Assembly (NCBI GenBank): GCA_037893225.1
Contig: JAZGUH010000152.1
Span: 1,302,001 to 1,366,000 of the forward strand
Origin: Hippasteria phrygiana
Lineage: Eukaryota; Echinodermata; Asteroidea; Valvatida; Goniasteridae
Direction: 5' to 3'
Length of the DNA: 64,000 nt
The translations under genes and the position numbers were made by a program. The stretch's first letter is position 1. Each line of letters begins with the position of its first letter. Of the stretch, positions 1 to 8,710 are shown in pieces. Under the pieces are notes generated by a model, which saw only the letters and a list, made by a program, of their open reading frames with translations, did not search any database and had not been told where the DNA came from.

Positions 1-248
1 TCGTGGGGTAGGTATAGGAGATCAGCTTGATGCATTTCATTGGGTAATCCTACCGATCTATTGAGACTCGTAGGTCTAGGAATACTTGTGGGGGCCGGTA
101 AATAAATTTGCCATATGGCTTGTTTTCTTAACCAATTTCTAGCATCCTTTTTAGAAACGTCGGCTTTCGACGATAATTTTGTTACGGCTCCTTCACCTTT
201 CCAGTAGCCTCGAGGACTGTAAAATATATTTCGCATTTTTGTTTCCAT
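1..248 (-). CDS. Integrase (rve type), N-terminal part, runs off left edge
   Basis: The reading frame opens at an ATG at 248 and stays open for 82 codons to the window edge. It reads 'YSPRGYWKG' at residues 10-18, 'WQIYLPAP' near 46-53 and 'MHQADLLYLPHD' from residue 72. This is the N-terminal region of a retroviral-type integrase family common in invertebrate mobile elements; Asp76 in 'QADL' fits the first catalytic Asp of the D,D-E core. The remaining core residues lie off the window. It would insert the element's DNA into the host genome. It lies 32 bp downstream of the coiled-coil ORF on the same strand and is divergent from the other genes of the block. No break is visible in the part seen. 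Family assignment is by recognition, not by search. Confidence 0.72.
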   Translation of the reverse strand, partial: METKMRNIFYSPRGYWKGEGAVTKLSSKADVSKKDARNWLRKQAIWQIYLPAPTSIPRPTSLNRSVGLPNEMHQADLLYLPH

Positions 249-280
249 CGTTTTACTTTAAACGTATTTTATAAAAACGT

Positions 281-601
281 TTAATTAATTAATTTATCGC
301 TGGGTACGTAAAAATCGGAAAATGTGGGTTCGTGCGTTAAACCTACAGGAAATTGCATGTCTTCGCCTGTCGCTTCGTTATATTCTCGCAAAGCATCGTC
401 GATGTTTCGAAATGTTGTTTGAGCCCTAACCTCCTTTTGTAGTCGCTCGTTGAGATAATCCAGATACTTGGTTCTTTGTACCTGCCATTCATTTCTCGCT
501 TGGGTTAATCTTTCTAAGGCCAAGTCGTGTCGTTTACTCTCTTCGTCGGCTTGAGTTTGTTTTAAACTCGAAAATAGAAAGTTTGACCCCGTAAACGCCA
601 A
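281..601 (-). CDS. Small coiled-coil protein of the virus-like element
   Basis: An open frame of about 106 codons ends in TAA at 281-283. No ATG begins it: the frame is open upstream to a stop at 629-631, so the original start is probably mutated. A short hydrophobic, Gly/Ala-rich lead (around 'GAIVNALAFTGSNF') precedes a charged helical stretch rich in E, K, R and Q ('ESKRHDLALERL'), a likely coiled coil. The C-terminus has a 'SDFYVPSD' motif that I associate with the same family in other invertebrate genomes. Function unknown; a minor structural or membrane-associated role is a guess. It is on the same strand as the integrase and directly upstream of it. Confidence 0.6.
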   Translation of the reverse strand: MAFTGSNFLFSSLKQTQADEESKRHDLALERLTQARNEWQVQRTKYLDYLNERLQKEVRAQTTFRNIDDALREYNEATGEDMQFPVGLTHEPTFSDFYVPSDKLIN

Positions 602-741
602 AGCATTTACGATAGCTCCAAGGGAGTACTACTTTTATTCAAGGAACCCAGTATCAAAAATCCGGGGCATTTTTATAATCCTAAAATCAAAAAGTAAACG
701 TCACGATCGTGGGTAAACCGAATCAATTGTACAGTCAAGGT
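602..741. other. Divergent intergenic region of the virus-like element
   Basis: About 140 bp between the minus-strand genes and the MITE that precedes the plus-strand genes. No ORF or RNA gene is seen. Part may be the decayed upstream part of the structural gene, because the MITE at 742-1132 has inserted just in front of its surviving C-terminal piece. Confidence 0.35.
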
Positions 742-1132
742 CAGGGGCGGATCTAGGTTTTAACTAAGGCGGGGGGGGGGGGGGGGGGGGGGGTACCTGA
801 GGTGATTGGCCTACACACCCCAGCGTGCCGAAGGCACGCCTTGTTAGGGGGGTCCGGGGCATTAAACCCGTAAAGCATGCCCCCCGGAACAATTTGAAAT
901 CTAGATGTTTTCTCCTGCATTTCGGGGCATTTTTTCAGAGAATTTGGGATTGGAATGAAGCAATTTGAGGCAACATTTGTATGTGATTATAAGTCAGACC
1001 TTATAATCATAGTAGCACAACTACTAGGACTAGGTCTGCTAGGGCCATGGAAGGGGTAGTTTTCGACACCCGACACTGGTTATTATTATTTTTTTTTCTA
1101 AGCACATCACGATTTCAGTAGATCCGCTACTG
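742..1132. mobile_element. Non-autonomous hAT-like MITE with 23-base G tract
   Basis: The termini are imperfect inverted repeats: 'caggggcggatcta' at the left, and the right end reads 'cagtagcggatct' on the opposite strand. Both sides are flanked by the 5-bp direct repeat aaggt (737-741 and 1133-1137), taken as the target duplication. It has no coding capacity. A run of 23 G (771-793) follows the left terminus. The same left end plus a G run recurs at 10,680. Confidence 0.6.
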
Positions 1133-1137
1133 AAGGT

Positions 1138-1471
1138 ATGAGGCGTTATCAACACTGGGAAGAAATTTGCAAGTTTTTCGGAGACTCTCACACGGAATTT
1201 GGTGCCGGTGTGACCAAAGACCTAAGCCTGTGGAACCTGACGACGGGTGAGTACTTTAAAAAATAATTACGGACTTTGGTTAGACATGAGAGTGACGGAT
1301 GACAATAAAAGTCACGGTTCGGGCAGGAGAATAGGAGAAGTAGGTGGTGGCATTTCTATTCATTTAGACAAAGAAGCAGAGACTGCTGGGGCTCTAAAAT
1401 GTTACGTTTTCTTGGTAATGGACGCGCAAATGATTATCGAAGATGGAAGATTTAGCGGCGTTTACTATTAA
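1138..1471 (+). pseudogene. C-terminal fragment of a probable structural (capsid-like) protein
   Basis: A coding-like stretch of about 110 codons begins right after the MITE's target duplication and ends in TAA before the ATPase. One frameshift lies in the A run at 1258-1263; the second part includes 'GSGRRIGEVGGGISIHL' and ends 'VFLVMDAQMIIEDGRF', with alternating hydrophobic beta-strand character. Position just upstream of a packaging ATPase, and beta-rich ends like those of jelly-roll capsid proteins, suggest a structural role. That role is inference; the N-terminal part is missing. Confidence 0.4.
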
Positions 1472-1497
1472 AAATCGAGGGTATAATTGAATATAAC

Positions 1498-2103
1498 ATG
1501 TTTCCAAAGACACCTCACTGCGCCTTGATATGCGGTAAAACCAACTCTGGTAAAACTAAATATGTTTTAGACTTGTTGGAAACGGAGTATAAAGGTCACT
1601 TTGAAAAGATTGTCGTCATTTGCCCCACGTTGAGTAACAACAAGTCTTATCACGAGAGAGATTGGCTTTGGTTAGACCCCGAAATTTACCTATGCGACTT
1701 GGACGTAGAAAAAATATCTCTCAACGAAGCTTTGGAATTTTATAGAACCAGACAACGAGGATTACACGTTTTATTTTTGATAGACGACTGCAGCGCGGAA
1801 CAAGAAATAATATATCGTAAAGCGGCTTCGGATAAAAACACTTGTACGTTGACGAAGCTGGCCTTTAGCGGTAGACACGACAATCACTACTGTTGGTTGT
1901 TGACTCAAAAGTACAATTGCGTCATGACAGATTACCGCGCTGAGACCGCTTTTGTCGTGTTGTTCTATTGCAAAGATAAAAGTAGTTTCGATCAATGTCT
2001 CGATGAAAACGACGCGGTACCTTTGGAAGAAAGATCTAGAATTAAAAAGATTCTAAGGGACGTGCCTTATAGTAAATTGTTGATAAAAACTGATCCTCTA
2101 TAG
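1498..2103 (+). CDS. A32/FtsK-like DNA-packaging ATPase, intact
   Basis: An uninterrupted 201-codon ORF starts at ATG 1498, 27 bp after the preceding stop. Walker A is 'GKTNSGKT' at residues 13-20; Walker B is 'VLFLIDD' at 91-97 with acidic Asp96/Asp97; 'FSGRH' (123-127) and 'LLTQKYN' (134-140, with a sensor-like Gln) follow. This order and the short N-terminus fit P-loop ATPases that pump DNA into capsids (poxvirus A32 group, Polintons and relatives). The product would drive genome packaging. It is one of the few undamaged genes of the block. Another P-loop role is possible, but the gene neighbourhood favours packaging. Confidence 0.75.
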   Translation: MFPKTPHCALICGKTNSGKTKYVLDLLETEYKGHFEKIVVICPTLSNNKSYHERDWLWLDPEIYLCDLDVEKISLNEALEFYRTRQRGLHVLFLIDDCSAEQEIIYRKAASDKNTCTLTKLAFSGRHDNHYCWLLTQKYNCVMTDYRAETAFVVLFYCKDKSSFDQCLDENDAVPLEERSRIKKILRDVPYSKLLIKTDPL

Positions 2104-2283
2104 TTTGCTGGAGTTTGCTGTAACTAGCTGTAGTTTTGCTATAAATTTGCTGTAATTTGCTATAAATTTGCTGTATAGCTAGCTGTAATTTGCTGTATAG
2201 CTAGTTGATATTTGCTATGTAGCTAGCTGATATTTGCTATGTAGCTAGCTGATATTTGCTATGTAGCTAGTTGATACTCGTTA
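2101..2283. repeat. Short tandem repeat after the ATPase gene
   Basis: Degenerate to near-perfect tandem copies of a 22-bp unit of the type 'gatatttgctatgtagctag' fill the space after the ATPase stop. The first part uses shorter related words (tttgctgta, tttgctata). The A/T-rich stretch 2284-2429 follows, with no gene visible. Confidence 0.7.
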
Positions 2284-2429
2284 TACTCGTAGTAAGTTAT
2301 TGCATTATATAATATAATAGAATATCTAGCATTCTTGCTAAAACTTGTAATAGCCGTAAACTTGTGTTTAATGTCTTACGAGTATATGACATGTAAAATT
2401 AAGAAGAAAAAAATATAAACTAGTTATAA

Positions 2430-2934
2430 ATGAACAACTAAGCACATTGTCTCAACAGCCGATACGAGTAGAAACTCCTGGTGGAACTACAGAACAAACA
2501 AATAGACTTTTAGGAGTAATTGCTTCTGGTGATTCAAAGAAATATTTCGGTAAAGAATACTCCGTGAATGAAGTCGACAATTTAGACTCTGAAAAACAAG
2601 AGAAATTATACAAAAACTACGAAGCTAAACCTAGGTAAAGAAATGATCGTCAGTTTGGGTAGTTGCATGCTTAGTCTTTACGCAAAAGCTCTAGGGATGA
2701 CTTTACCTCTGGCTTCACCGTTTGGTTATAAACTTTGTTTAGACTCTGAAGAATCTCTTACCAACGACTTGGAAAATGATCCAGTTATTTCTAGCAGTAT
2801 AGCTAGTTTACTTTGCGAAGTGTAATAACAACTACGGACTTTATCTATCTCCTTTGGTAGCTATGTTGATTACGACTAAACATTTGAAAATAGATAATAG
2901 TAGTAGTACAAATAATAGTAGTTTTTTTTTATAA
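2430..2934 (+). pseudogene. Small protein gene of the element, frameshifted
   Basis: Three coding-like pieces lie in different frames. The first follows a short ATG start at 2430 and reads 'PIRVETPGGTTEQTNRLLG' to a stop near 2638. The second starts at 2643 and carries hydrophobic stretches up to 2825. The third ends in 'VAMLITTKHLKIDN' and a Ser/Asn-rich tail near 2934. I recognise the overall pattern (acidic N-terminus, hydrophobic middle, 'TTKH' near the end) as an uncharacterised protein travelling with this ATPase in invertebrate genomes. Function unknown. At least two frameshifts and one stop make it a pseudogene. Confidence 0.5.
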
Positions 2935-2937
2935 AAG

Positions 2938-3344
2938 ATGGATCTAGAAACAAAAGCGGACCAAGTAGTAGAAACGACTCAGCAGATAGAGCCGACGCAA
3001 GCGACAGAGCCGACACAGCCGACAACTAGGGTAACAAAACCCCCGACTAAAAAAGGAGTAAAAAAACCCAAAAGAGTCGAGCAGGGCAAAAAGCTAGCCG
3101 AAAGAAACAAAAAGATGAAGGAACAAATAGAAAAGATGGAAAGTCTAGATGTTGAAACACCCAACCAAACACAAACCGGACGATAGACTGTATTCCTAGC
3201 TGGGGGTATGCGGTAGTCGGCTAGGCTGTTTTAGGACTCGGATATCTCGTACTTAGTAAAATAAATGCTGTAGTTAACGATATAGCCCCACCGACTCCAC
3301 ATCCACCCAAAGAGGAAATAGAAGATTTTTTAGAAATGGAATAA
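2938..3344 (+). pseudogene. Lys/Thr-rich protein with C-terminal membrane segment, frameshifted
   Basis: ATG 2938 opens 82 codons: a Thr/Pro/Gln-rich N-terminus, then a basic part ('KKGVKKPKRVEQGKKLAERN'). After the stop at 3184-3186 another frame continues with a hydrophobic segment ('GLGYLVLSKI') and an acidic Pro-rich tail ending at 3344; it contains one more stop. The original was probably a single-pass membrane protein with a basic, nucleic-acid-binding-like N-terminal domain. The role is unknown; a core or membrane protein of a virion is a guess. Confidence 0.5.
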
Positions 3345-3362
3345 AAAACGATAAATTTGTAT

Positions 3363-3396
3363 AATCGTTTTAAAATAATCTATTTGTATAAATAGA
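3363..3396 (+). promoter_or_regulatory. Candidate element-specific promoter next to the ATG (copy 1)
   Basis: The 34 bp before the start at 3397 include 'ttaaaataatc', then 'tttgtataaatag' ending two bases before the ATG. Nearly the same sequence precedes the ATG at 8711. The block 'taaatag' beside the start recalls late promoters of large DNA viruses. Promoter function is inferred from the repetition only. Confidence 0.5.
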
Positions 3397-3624
3397 ATGG
3401 ATACTAAGAACGTTGCAAATACTCTTTATCACGGTGCTGTGTTGAGTTTGTTGACTGTAGGTTATACCATGTTGGGTAAAAAACTTTTGAAAATGAAACC
3501 TGCCGATCTAGGAAAATTTGATGATACTGTCAAAATTACCGCTACGGTAGGTGGTGCTCTAGCTACGCAGTCTTGGTTAGTGAGTCAAGGTATACTTCCT
3601 CAAAATGTAGTAAATACAGCGTAA
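3397..3624 (+). CDS. Small two-helix membrane protein, intact
   Basis: A 75-codon ORF is complete from ATG to TAA. Two hydrophobic segments are seen (around residues 11-26 and 47-62) separated by a Lys-rich loop with 'KMKPADLG'; the C-terminus reads 'SQGILPQNV'. I recognise the pattern as an uncharacterised small membrane protein associated with this element family. No stop or frameshift is present. It is placed between the Lys-rich gene and the long gene, with its own promoter-like upstream sequence. Confidence 0.6.
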   Translation: MDTKNVANTLYHGAVLSLLTVGYTMLGKKLLKMKPADLGKFDDTVKITATVGGALATQSWLVSQGILPQNVVNTA

Positions 3625-4125
3625 AATAAAAAATAAACGATTATTTAATAATGGCTGAAGGCGGAGAAGATTTCGAAATGAACGATATTAATACGAATGA
3701 AGTCGATGTCGATGTAGATGATGGTGCTGATCTTGATTGGGACGAAACTTATGACGAGACTATAGTTTTTCACCTCCACGTCAACCACAGACGACGGATG
3801 AAGCGATTGATAGGTTAGATCAACTTTCTAATTACCCAAAATCTGATATAGCGAATACATTTTATACTTTCATGGACAACGAAGGTTTTGCCAGACCAAA
3901 AAATATTAGATACGAACCTTTTCGTGAAGACGAATCAGGTTTTTACTTCGATTATGTCCGATTGACTGATAAACGTAGCCGCGCAAAATGTATAGGTAAA
4001 GAGACGATAAGAGAAAACTTAAAAGAAGTTCATCCAGATAGAAACTTTCAGGTATGTTTTTAAGAAGAGTTGGGTATATTAACGCCCGATGAATTGAAAT
4101 TGCGAAATGCCGAACAAAGATTAGA

Positions 4126-4445
4126 TTATTTTCAAAGTGAACCAAGAAACTGGCAGGAGCGGGATTCGAACCTGCAACCTCCGGGTTACCGTACCGGCGC
4201 TCTACCAACTGAGCTATCTTGCCCTATGTTGGCGGTTTCCCAAATTGTCAGTATCTTTGTTCGGGTGGGCGCTAAAGATACTGACAATTTGGGAGACCGC
4301 CAACATAGGGCAAGATAGCTCAGTTGGTAGAGCGCCGGTACGGTAACCCGGAGGTCGCAGGTTCGAATCCCGCTCCTGCTAGTTTCTTTGTTCACTTTGA
4401 AAATGTATTCCAATTTACCTAGTCAGTTTCCCTTGTGGATTGTTT
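4126..4445. mobile_element. Palindromic tRNA-derived element, two tRNA-like units head to head
   Basis: A 320-bp palindrome is flanked by an 11-bp target duplication (aaagattagat, 4115-4125 and 4446-4456). It holds two 72-nt tRNA-like sequences in opposite orientation: 4152-4223 on the minus strand and 4309-4380 on the plus strand. Each has box A ('tagctcagttggtagagc') and box B ('ggttcgaatcc'). The would-be anticodon is GGT (Thr-like), but position 33 is C and the anticodon stem has a mismatch, so these are not expected to be functional tRNAs. Relatives lie at 18,436, 35,849, 36,144, 46,830 and 61,255. Confidence 0.75.
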
Positions 4446-4756
4446 AAAGATTAGATCAGTTAGCTACCGAAAATATCGAGTTGAGAGAACTTCCTGAAAC
4501 GGTAGATAATATAGGAGAAATCTTAGAAGAAATAGTAGACACTCAGCCCCAACCAGAAGGATTAAATTATTCCTTGAGAGATCTTGTAGCTTTAGACAAA
4601 ATTATGCAAACGACCAGTGGTGAGTTAAAATTAATTTTAGCTAAAATACGAAGGCTAGATAACGAAATTGTTCAAACCAAAGCTTAACTCAATGAAGCAA
4701 CGAGCGACGGAGAGAAAAGAGAATTAAACGATAGATTAAAAAAGCTCAAAGATCCG

Positions 4757-6220
4757 GATGGCATCAGTGTTAAAATGATTAAAATTGCTTCCCCTTATAT
4801 TACTAAATCTTTAACTTATATTTTTAACCTCTCCATAACATGCGAGCAATACCCTAAAGTTTGGAAACACGCCTTGGTAACACCAATTCACAAGGGAGGA
4901 GATAAATGTAGTACAGGTAATTATCGGCCTATTTCTATACTGCCAATTATCTCTAAGATTCTAGAAAGATGGGTGCACTCGGCAGTATATAGCTACCTCG
5001 ATGATAACAATTTGATACCTAGTTGCCAATCGGGATTTAGACCCTTGCACTCAACTGAAAGCACTCTACACGATTTAACAAACAAGTGTTTTGAGGCTAT
5101 GGAGCAAGGTGAAGTTACAGGTAGCGTGTTCATAGATCTCAGTAAAGCTTTTGATTGTGTGGATCATGTAATCCTACTAGGCAAATTGAAGAAGCTGAAT
5201 TTGTCATCTTCTGGAATTAATTGGTTTAAGTCGTACCTAGACGGTCGTAGTCAGTCTGTAAATATTAAGGGCACAATATCGAAGGTCTTGCCCATAGACA
5301 TAGGCGTTCCACAAGGGTCGATCTTAGGGCCACTTTTATTCATTGTTTATAGTAGTGATTTTCCATCCTGTATACCCCAAAATTGCAACTTATTTATGTA
5401 TGCAGATGACTCCACGTTAACTTGTAGCTCCTCTAGTATTAACGAAATAGAAAGGAACTTGAATGTAGCTCTTGCTAGTATTCACAACTGGTGCCAAAGA
5501 AACAAACTAGCATTAAATGCCAACAAAACCAAATGTATGCTTATTGGTTCAAGGCAGAAAATATCCAACGTCGACCTGAACGTGTGCATTGCTGATAAGG
5601 TTATCAAAAAAGTGAAATCTTGTAAATGCTTGGGTGTAGTTGTTGATGAAACATTAAGTTGGGGTACACATGTTGAATACGTAAGGAAGACTGTTTCGTC
5701 TAAATTGGGTGTGTTAAACAGAATTCGTGATTACGTTCCCCAAAGCAGCCTGCACACACTCTTTGTAAGTTTAGTTATGCCATCTTTAGAGTATTGCTGT
5801 ACGGTGTGGGGAGGAAGGTACATATCTCACGACAATACCCTCAACAAATGTCTCAAAAGAGCCGCACGGATAATCCTTAAATGTACCTTCCTCACCCCCT
5901 CAGCTGATATGTTTGCCAGACTAAATTGGATTCCTTTTAAGGAAAGAGTTCAGTCCAAAAAGGCTATCTTTGTTTTCAAAAGCCTTAACAAAATGACTCC
6001 TTTGTACATGACAAATCTGTTCACACCACTTACAGTGATTCGTGAAACACGACAATCGACCCAAATGGCACTGAAAGTTCCTTTCGCCAAAAAGGAATGC
6101 TACGTGACAAGTTTCGCTGTGAGTGGTGCCAGTATATGGAATAATCTGCCTGAACAAATGAGAACCATAAACTCCTTAAGTACATTTAAATCGGAGCTAC
6201 GTAAAGCCATCTATCAGTGA
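4757..6220 (+). CDS. Reverse transcriptase, 3' part of LINE ORF2, open
   Basis: An open frame of about 487 codons; the first ATG is at 4775. It has the RT blocks 'GNYRPISILPIISKILE', 'FIDLSKAFDCVDH', 'GVPQGSILGPLLF' and the catalytic 'MYADDS', then a C-terminal region ending 'SIWNNLPEQMRTINSLSTF' typical of Jockey/CR1-group LINEs. The endonuclease domain and N-terminus are absent because of 5' truncation, so it is not autonomous. No stop or frameshift in 1.46 kb suggests a fairly recent insertion, younger than the decayed gene it sits in. Confidence 0.85.
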   Translation, partial: DGISVKMIKIASPYITKSLTYIFNLSITCEQYPKVWKHALVTPIHKGGDKCSTGNYRPISILPIISKILERWVHSAVYSYLDDNNLIPSCQSGFRPLHSTESTLHDLTNKCFEAMEQGEVTGSVFIDLSKAFDCVDHVILLGKLKKLNLSSSGINWFKSYLDGRSQSVNIKGTISKVLPIDIGVPQGSILGPLLFIVYSSDFPSCIPQNCNLFMYADDSTLTCSSSSINEIERNLNVALASIHNWCQRNKLALNANKTKCMLIGSRQKISNVDLNVCIADKVIKKVKSCKCLGVVVDETLSWGTHVEYVRKTVSSKLGVLNRIRDYVPQSSLHTLFVSLVMPSLEYCCTVWGGRYISHDNTLNKCLKRAARIILKCTFLTPSADMFARLNWIPFKERVQSKKAIFVFKSLNKMTPLYMTNLFTPLTVIRETRQSTQMALKVPFAKKECYVTSFAVSGASIWNNLPEQMRTINSLSTFKSELRKAIYQ

Positions 6221-6548
6221 TATTTCTGTCATTTACGCTGATCTGCGGAGTTATAAACTTGGTTGCCAAAATACTTTGGAGCCGGATGGGAATTTCCCCT
6301 TGTTTTTCACCCTAAAAGGTTTTTTTTCGCGGGTTTTTCGCCCATCCCGTAAATCAGCAATAGGCTTCTGGAGAGTTGAAAAGTTAACCGAAAATATATT
6401 TATTTGTGTAAACATTACTGTATTTGTTTAAATATTTTGTATGAATGTGTAAATATTCAGTTTTAACTAATAATATGCAGGGCCCCAATGGAAACCAGTT
6501 TTAAACTGTTTGGGCACACCCTGGGTAAAGAAATGTAATAAATAAATA
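4757..6548 (+). mobile_element. LINE A, 5'-truncated non-LTR retrotransposon
   Basis: The insertion is bounded by a 9-bp direct repeat (aaagatccg at 4748-4756 and 6549-6557). It starts inside the reverse transcriptase domain and ends in an AATAAA-type A-rich tail (about 6537-6548), as expected for target-primed reverse transcription with 5' truncation. The 3' UTR is 6221-6536. It interrupts the long gene of the virus-like element. Confidence 0.85.
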
Positions 6549-6678
6549 AAAGATCCGCTAGATTGACGCTAGCGCTCGAACAAGAACAAGGACTCAAAAA
6601 CCAAATCACTAGAATCAAAGAAACTTTCAAAACAATATTACGAGATGATACCTCGTTAGCAGAAATTATATTTTATGT

Positions 6679-7753
6679 TCCAAGCTGAAACTGATGGGTA
6701 TCGATAATAGATGGTTTAAATCATATCTATCCGATAGAAGTCAAGTTGTTAGTATCAAATGGAGTCATGTCATCTAAACATTCGATTGTAAATGGAGTGC
6801 CTCAAGGTGGTCTTCTCGGACCTATTTTATATTTGTGCTATTGTAATGACATGGCTATGAGTGTCAACTCCAAATTGGTCTTATATGCGGATGATAGTAT
6901 CATAATGGTTGCAGATAAGGATCCTAAAGTTATCGCTCATAAACTTTCATCGGAAATGGATTCTTGTAATGGATGGCTGATAGATAATAAACTGTCTCTG
7001 CCCTTTGGGAAATGTGAAACTTTATTGTTTGGGTCTAAACGTAAATGCAAGAATGTTCCGAACTTTTCTGTTGATTACAAGGGTCAGGTTTTATCTGCCA
7101 AAGAAAATATCAAATATTTAGGCATGGTTTTAGACCAAAGTTTAACCGGTGAAAACATGGTTTGCAATATTGTTAAAAAATCCACTAGTAGACTTAAATT
7201 TCTGTATCGACATTCGTAATATTTGAACAAGTCTACCAGACAACTTCTCTGTTCCACTCTTATCCAAAGTCACATTGACTACGCCTGTATGGTATGGTAT
7301 TTTGGCCTCAAGACTTCCCAAAAAAATAAATTACAAATTGTCCAGAATAAAATGGTTCGTTTTATACATGATTTTAATCCTCGGCATCATCTCAACTTAC
7401 AGGATTTTCATGACATTGGTTATCTTCACATAGAAAGTAGAGTCATCCAATTTACATTGAATATAGTACATGGTATTTATTATGGTAATTGTCCTTCTTA
7501 TTTTAATTCTTTTTTTGTTAAAGTACAAGACGCACATCAAATGAATACGAGATCTAGAAACTATAATTTTGTGGTCCCCACTATTAATAACATCACCAAG
7601 ATATCTTTTTTTTACAATGGCATTAAGGAGTGGAATTTGTTGCCAGAGTATGTGAAATCAATCCACAATAAACTTACTTTTAAGAGGGAGTTAAAGAAGT
7701 TTTTAGAACAGAGGGAGAATGTGAGGGAAAGGGCTTTTTTTGTTAGTAGATAA
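6679..7753 (+). pseudogene. Reverse transcriptase remnant of LINE B
   Basis: The first frame reads 'GIDNRWFKSYLSDRSQ' and shifts near 6745 into a frame with 'GVPQGGLLGPILYL' and the catalytic 'LYADDS'. One TAA at 7217-7219 interrupts the same frame, which then runs to 7753 ('HIDYACMVWYFG', 'GIKEWNLLPEYVKSIHN'). The fold order is that of a Jockey/CR1-type RT thumb and C-terminal region. At least one frameshift and one stop make it inactive. Confidence 0.8.
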
Positions 7754-8272
7754 TTCTTTTTAAAAGGGAAGGGAGGGTTAATTTTCAGTTAAATATGTAT
7801 TTTGTATAATGTAATGTTTTAATTTATTTTATATGTTTGTTTTTAGTTTGGGGTTTTGCTGTTCCCTTTATGTTTTTTTTTGTTAGGTCTTGCATGATGC
7901 TTTTTAGTATTGTATGGTCTTTTTGTAATCTTTAGTTTTGTATGGATTATCCGTGTATTTTTTATTTATTTTTTCTGCGTGGTTTTTATGTTTTTGGTTT
8001 GTGTTTTGCTGGACGTTTTTTGTATAAGTATTGTTTGCTTTTGCTTGTTTTGACATTGTGTGTTTTTGGAGTGTAGGTTTTCTTTTTGTGGTTATTGTGC
8101 AATAAGGGGACCCCATTGGAAATAAGTTGAAAAACTTTCATGGGCTATCCCTGGTATTACCATGTTTTTAATGTATTGTAGTAATTGTTTGTTTGTTTGT
8201 ACATATACATACATTTATATTTATATTTGTCTATATGGTAATACCGAATAAAATCAATCAATCAATCAATCT
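6679..8272 (+). mobile_element. LINE B, second 5'-truncated LINE with (AATC)n tail
   Basis: Begins abruptly in an RT frame near 6679 and ends in tandem aatc units (about 8254-8272) directly before the host coding frame resumes. 7754-8253 is a T-rich 3' UTR. I could not define a target duplication, so the left edge is approximate. It differs from LINE A in sequence and tail, so it is a separate family. Confidence 0.75.
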
Positions 8273-8663
8273 TTAGAACTCTGTTTCGAGAACAAGGCGT
8301 AACTATCGTTAGTATACTAGCCGCTTTTAGTTTAGCCATAAGTACGATCGTGAGTTCGATAGTAGCAGGTGTGAGAGGTGTAGCGACTCCAACGTCAACT
8401 CCGGTTCCTCCAGCGCCTAAACCAGGTGGAGACTTGAAAGATTGGATTAAGAATCATTTAACAATTTTAGCCAATTTACTCAAAAAGCTCGGGGGTAAAC
8501 TGTTGGTCGCCTTGCCGGGTATTAATTTTGGGGTGTGTCGCTAGTTGGCTGTTTAATTTCTTAAGCAGGGGTGTCAGTTGGTTGGCCGAACATGTGTGGG
8601 CTCTACTGGTGGGTGTTGCGACTTTGATTATCGTATACTTGCAAACAAAATTAAAATAACAAA

Positions 8664-8710
8664 TCGTTTGAAAATAGAAAAAGATTAAAATAATCGTTTG
8701 TTTAAATAGA
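8664..8710 (+). promoter_or_regulatory. Candidate element-specific promoter next to the ATG (copy 2)
   Basis: Contains 'ttaaaataatc' followed by 'gtttgtttaaatag', ending two bases before ATG 8711. It matches the sequence before ATG 3397 over about 28 bp with one gap. A further 'aatcgttt' word lies upstream in both. Function inferred. Confidence 0.5.

Larger units (their letters stand above)
3651..8659 (+). pseudogene. Long membrane/coiled-coil gene split by three insertions
   Basis: Coding-like segments of one gene lie in the same order: 3651-4125 (acidic N-terminus, frameshift near 3770, stop near 4061), 4446-4756 (helical, stop at 4685-4687), 6549-6678 (coiled-coil-like) and 8273-8659 (two hydrophobic segments: one around 8310-8375, and 'HVWALLVGVATLIIVYL' near the end; frameshift near 8535). 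The gaps are exactly the tRNA-derived element, LINE A and LINE B. The reading frame matches on both sides of the tRNA element's target duplication. Resembles an uncharacterised acidic-then-coiled-coil-then-transmembrane protein of marine invertebrate genomes. Function unknown. Confidence 0.6.

Noticed and set aside
1498..3624. Possible bacterial or phage contamination because of tightly packed intron-less genes.
   Set aside because: The block is interrupted by a tRNA-derived element and LINEs whose relatives lie in the NUP210 introns of the same window, and no Shine-Dalgarno pattern is seen.
4152..4380. Two functional tRNA-Thr genes (GGT).
   Set aside because: Position 33 is C instead of T, the anticodon stem has a mismatch, and the units are part of a repeated palindromic element with a target duplication.
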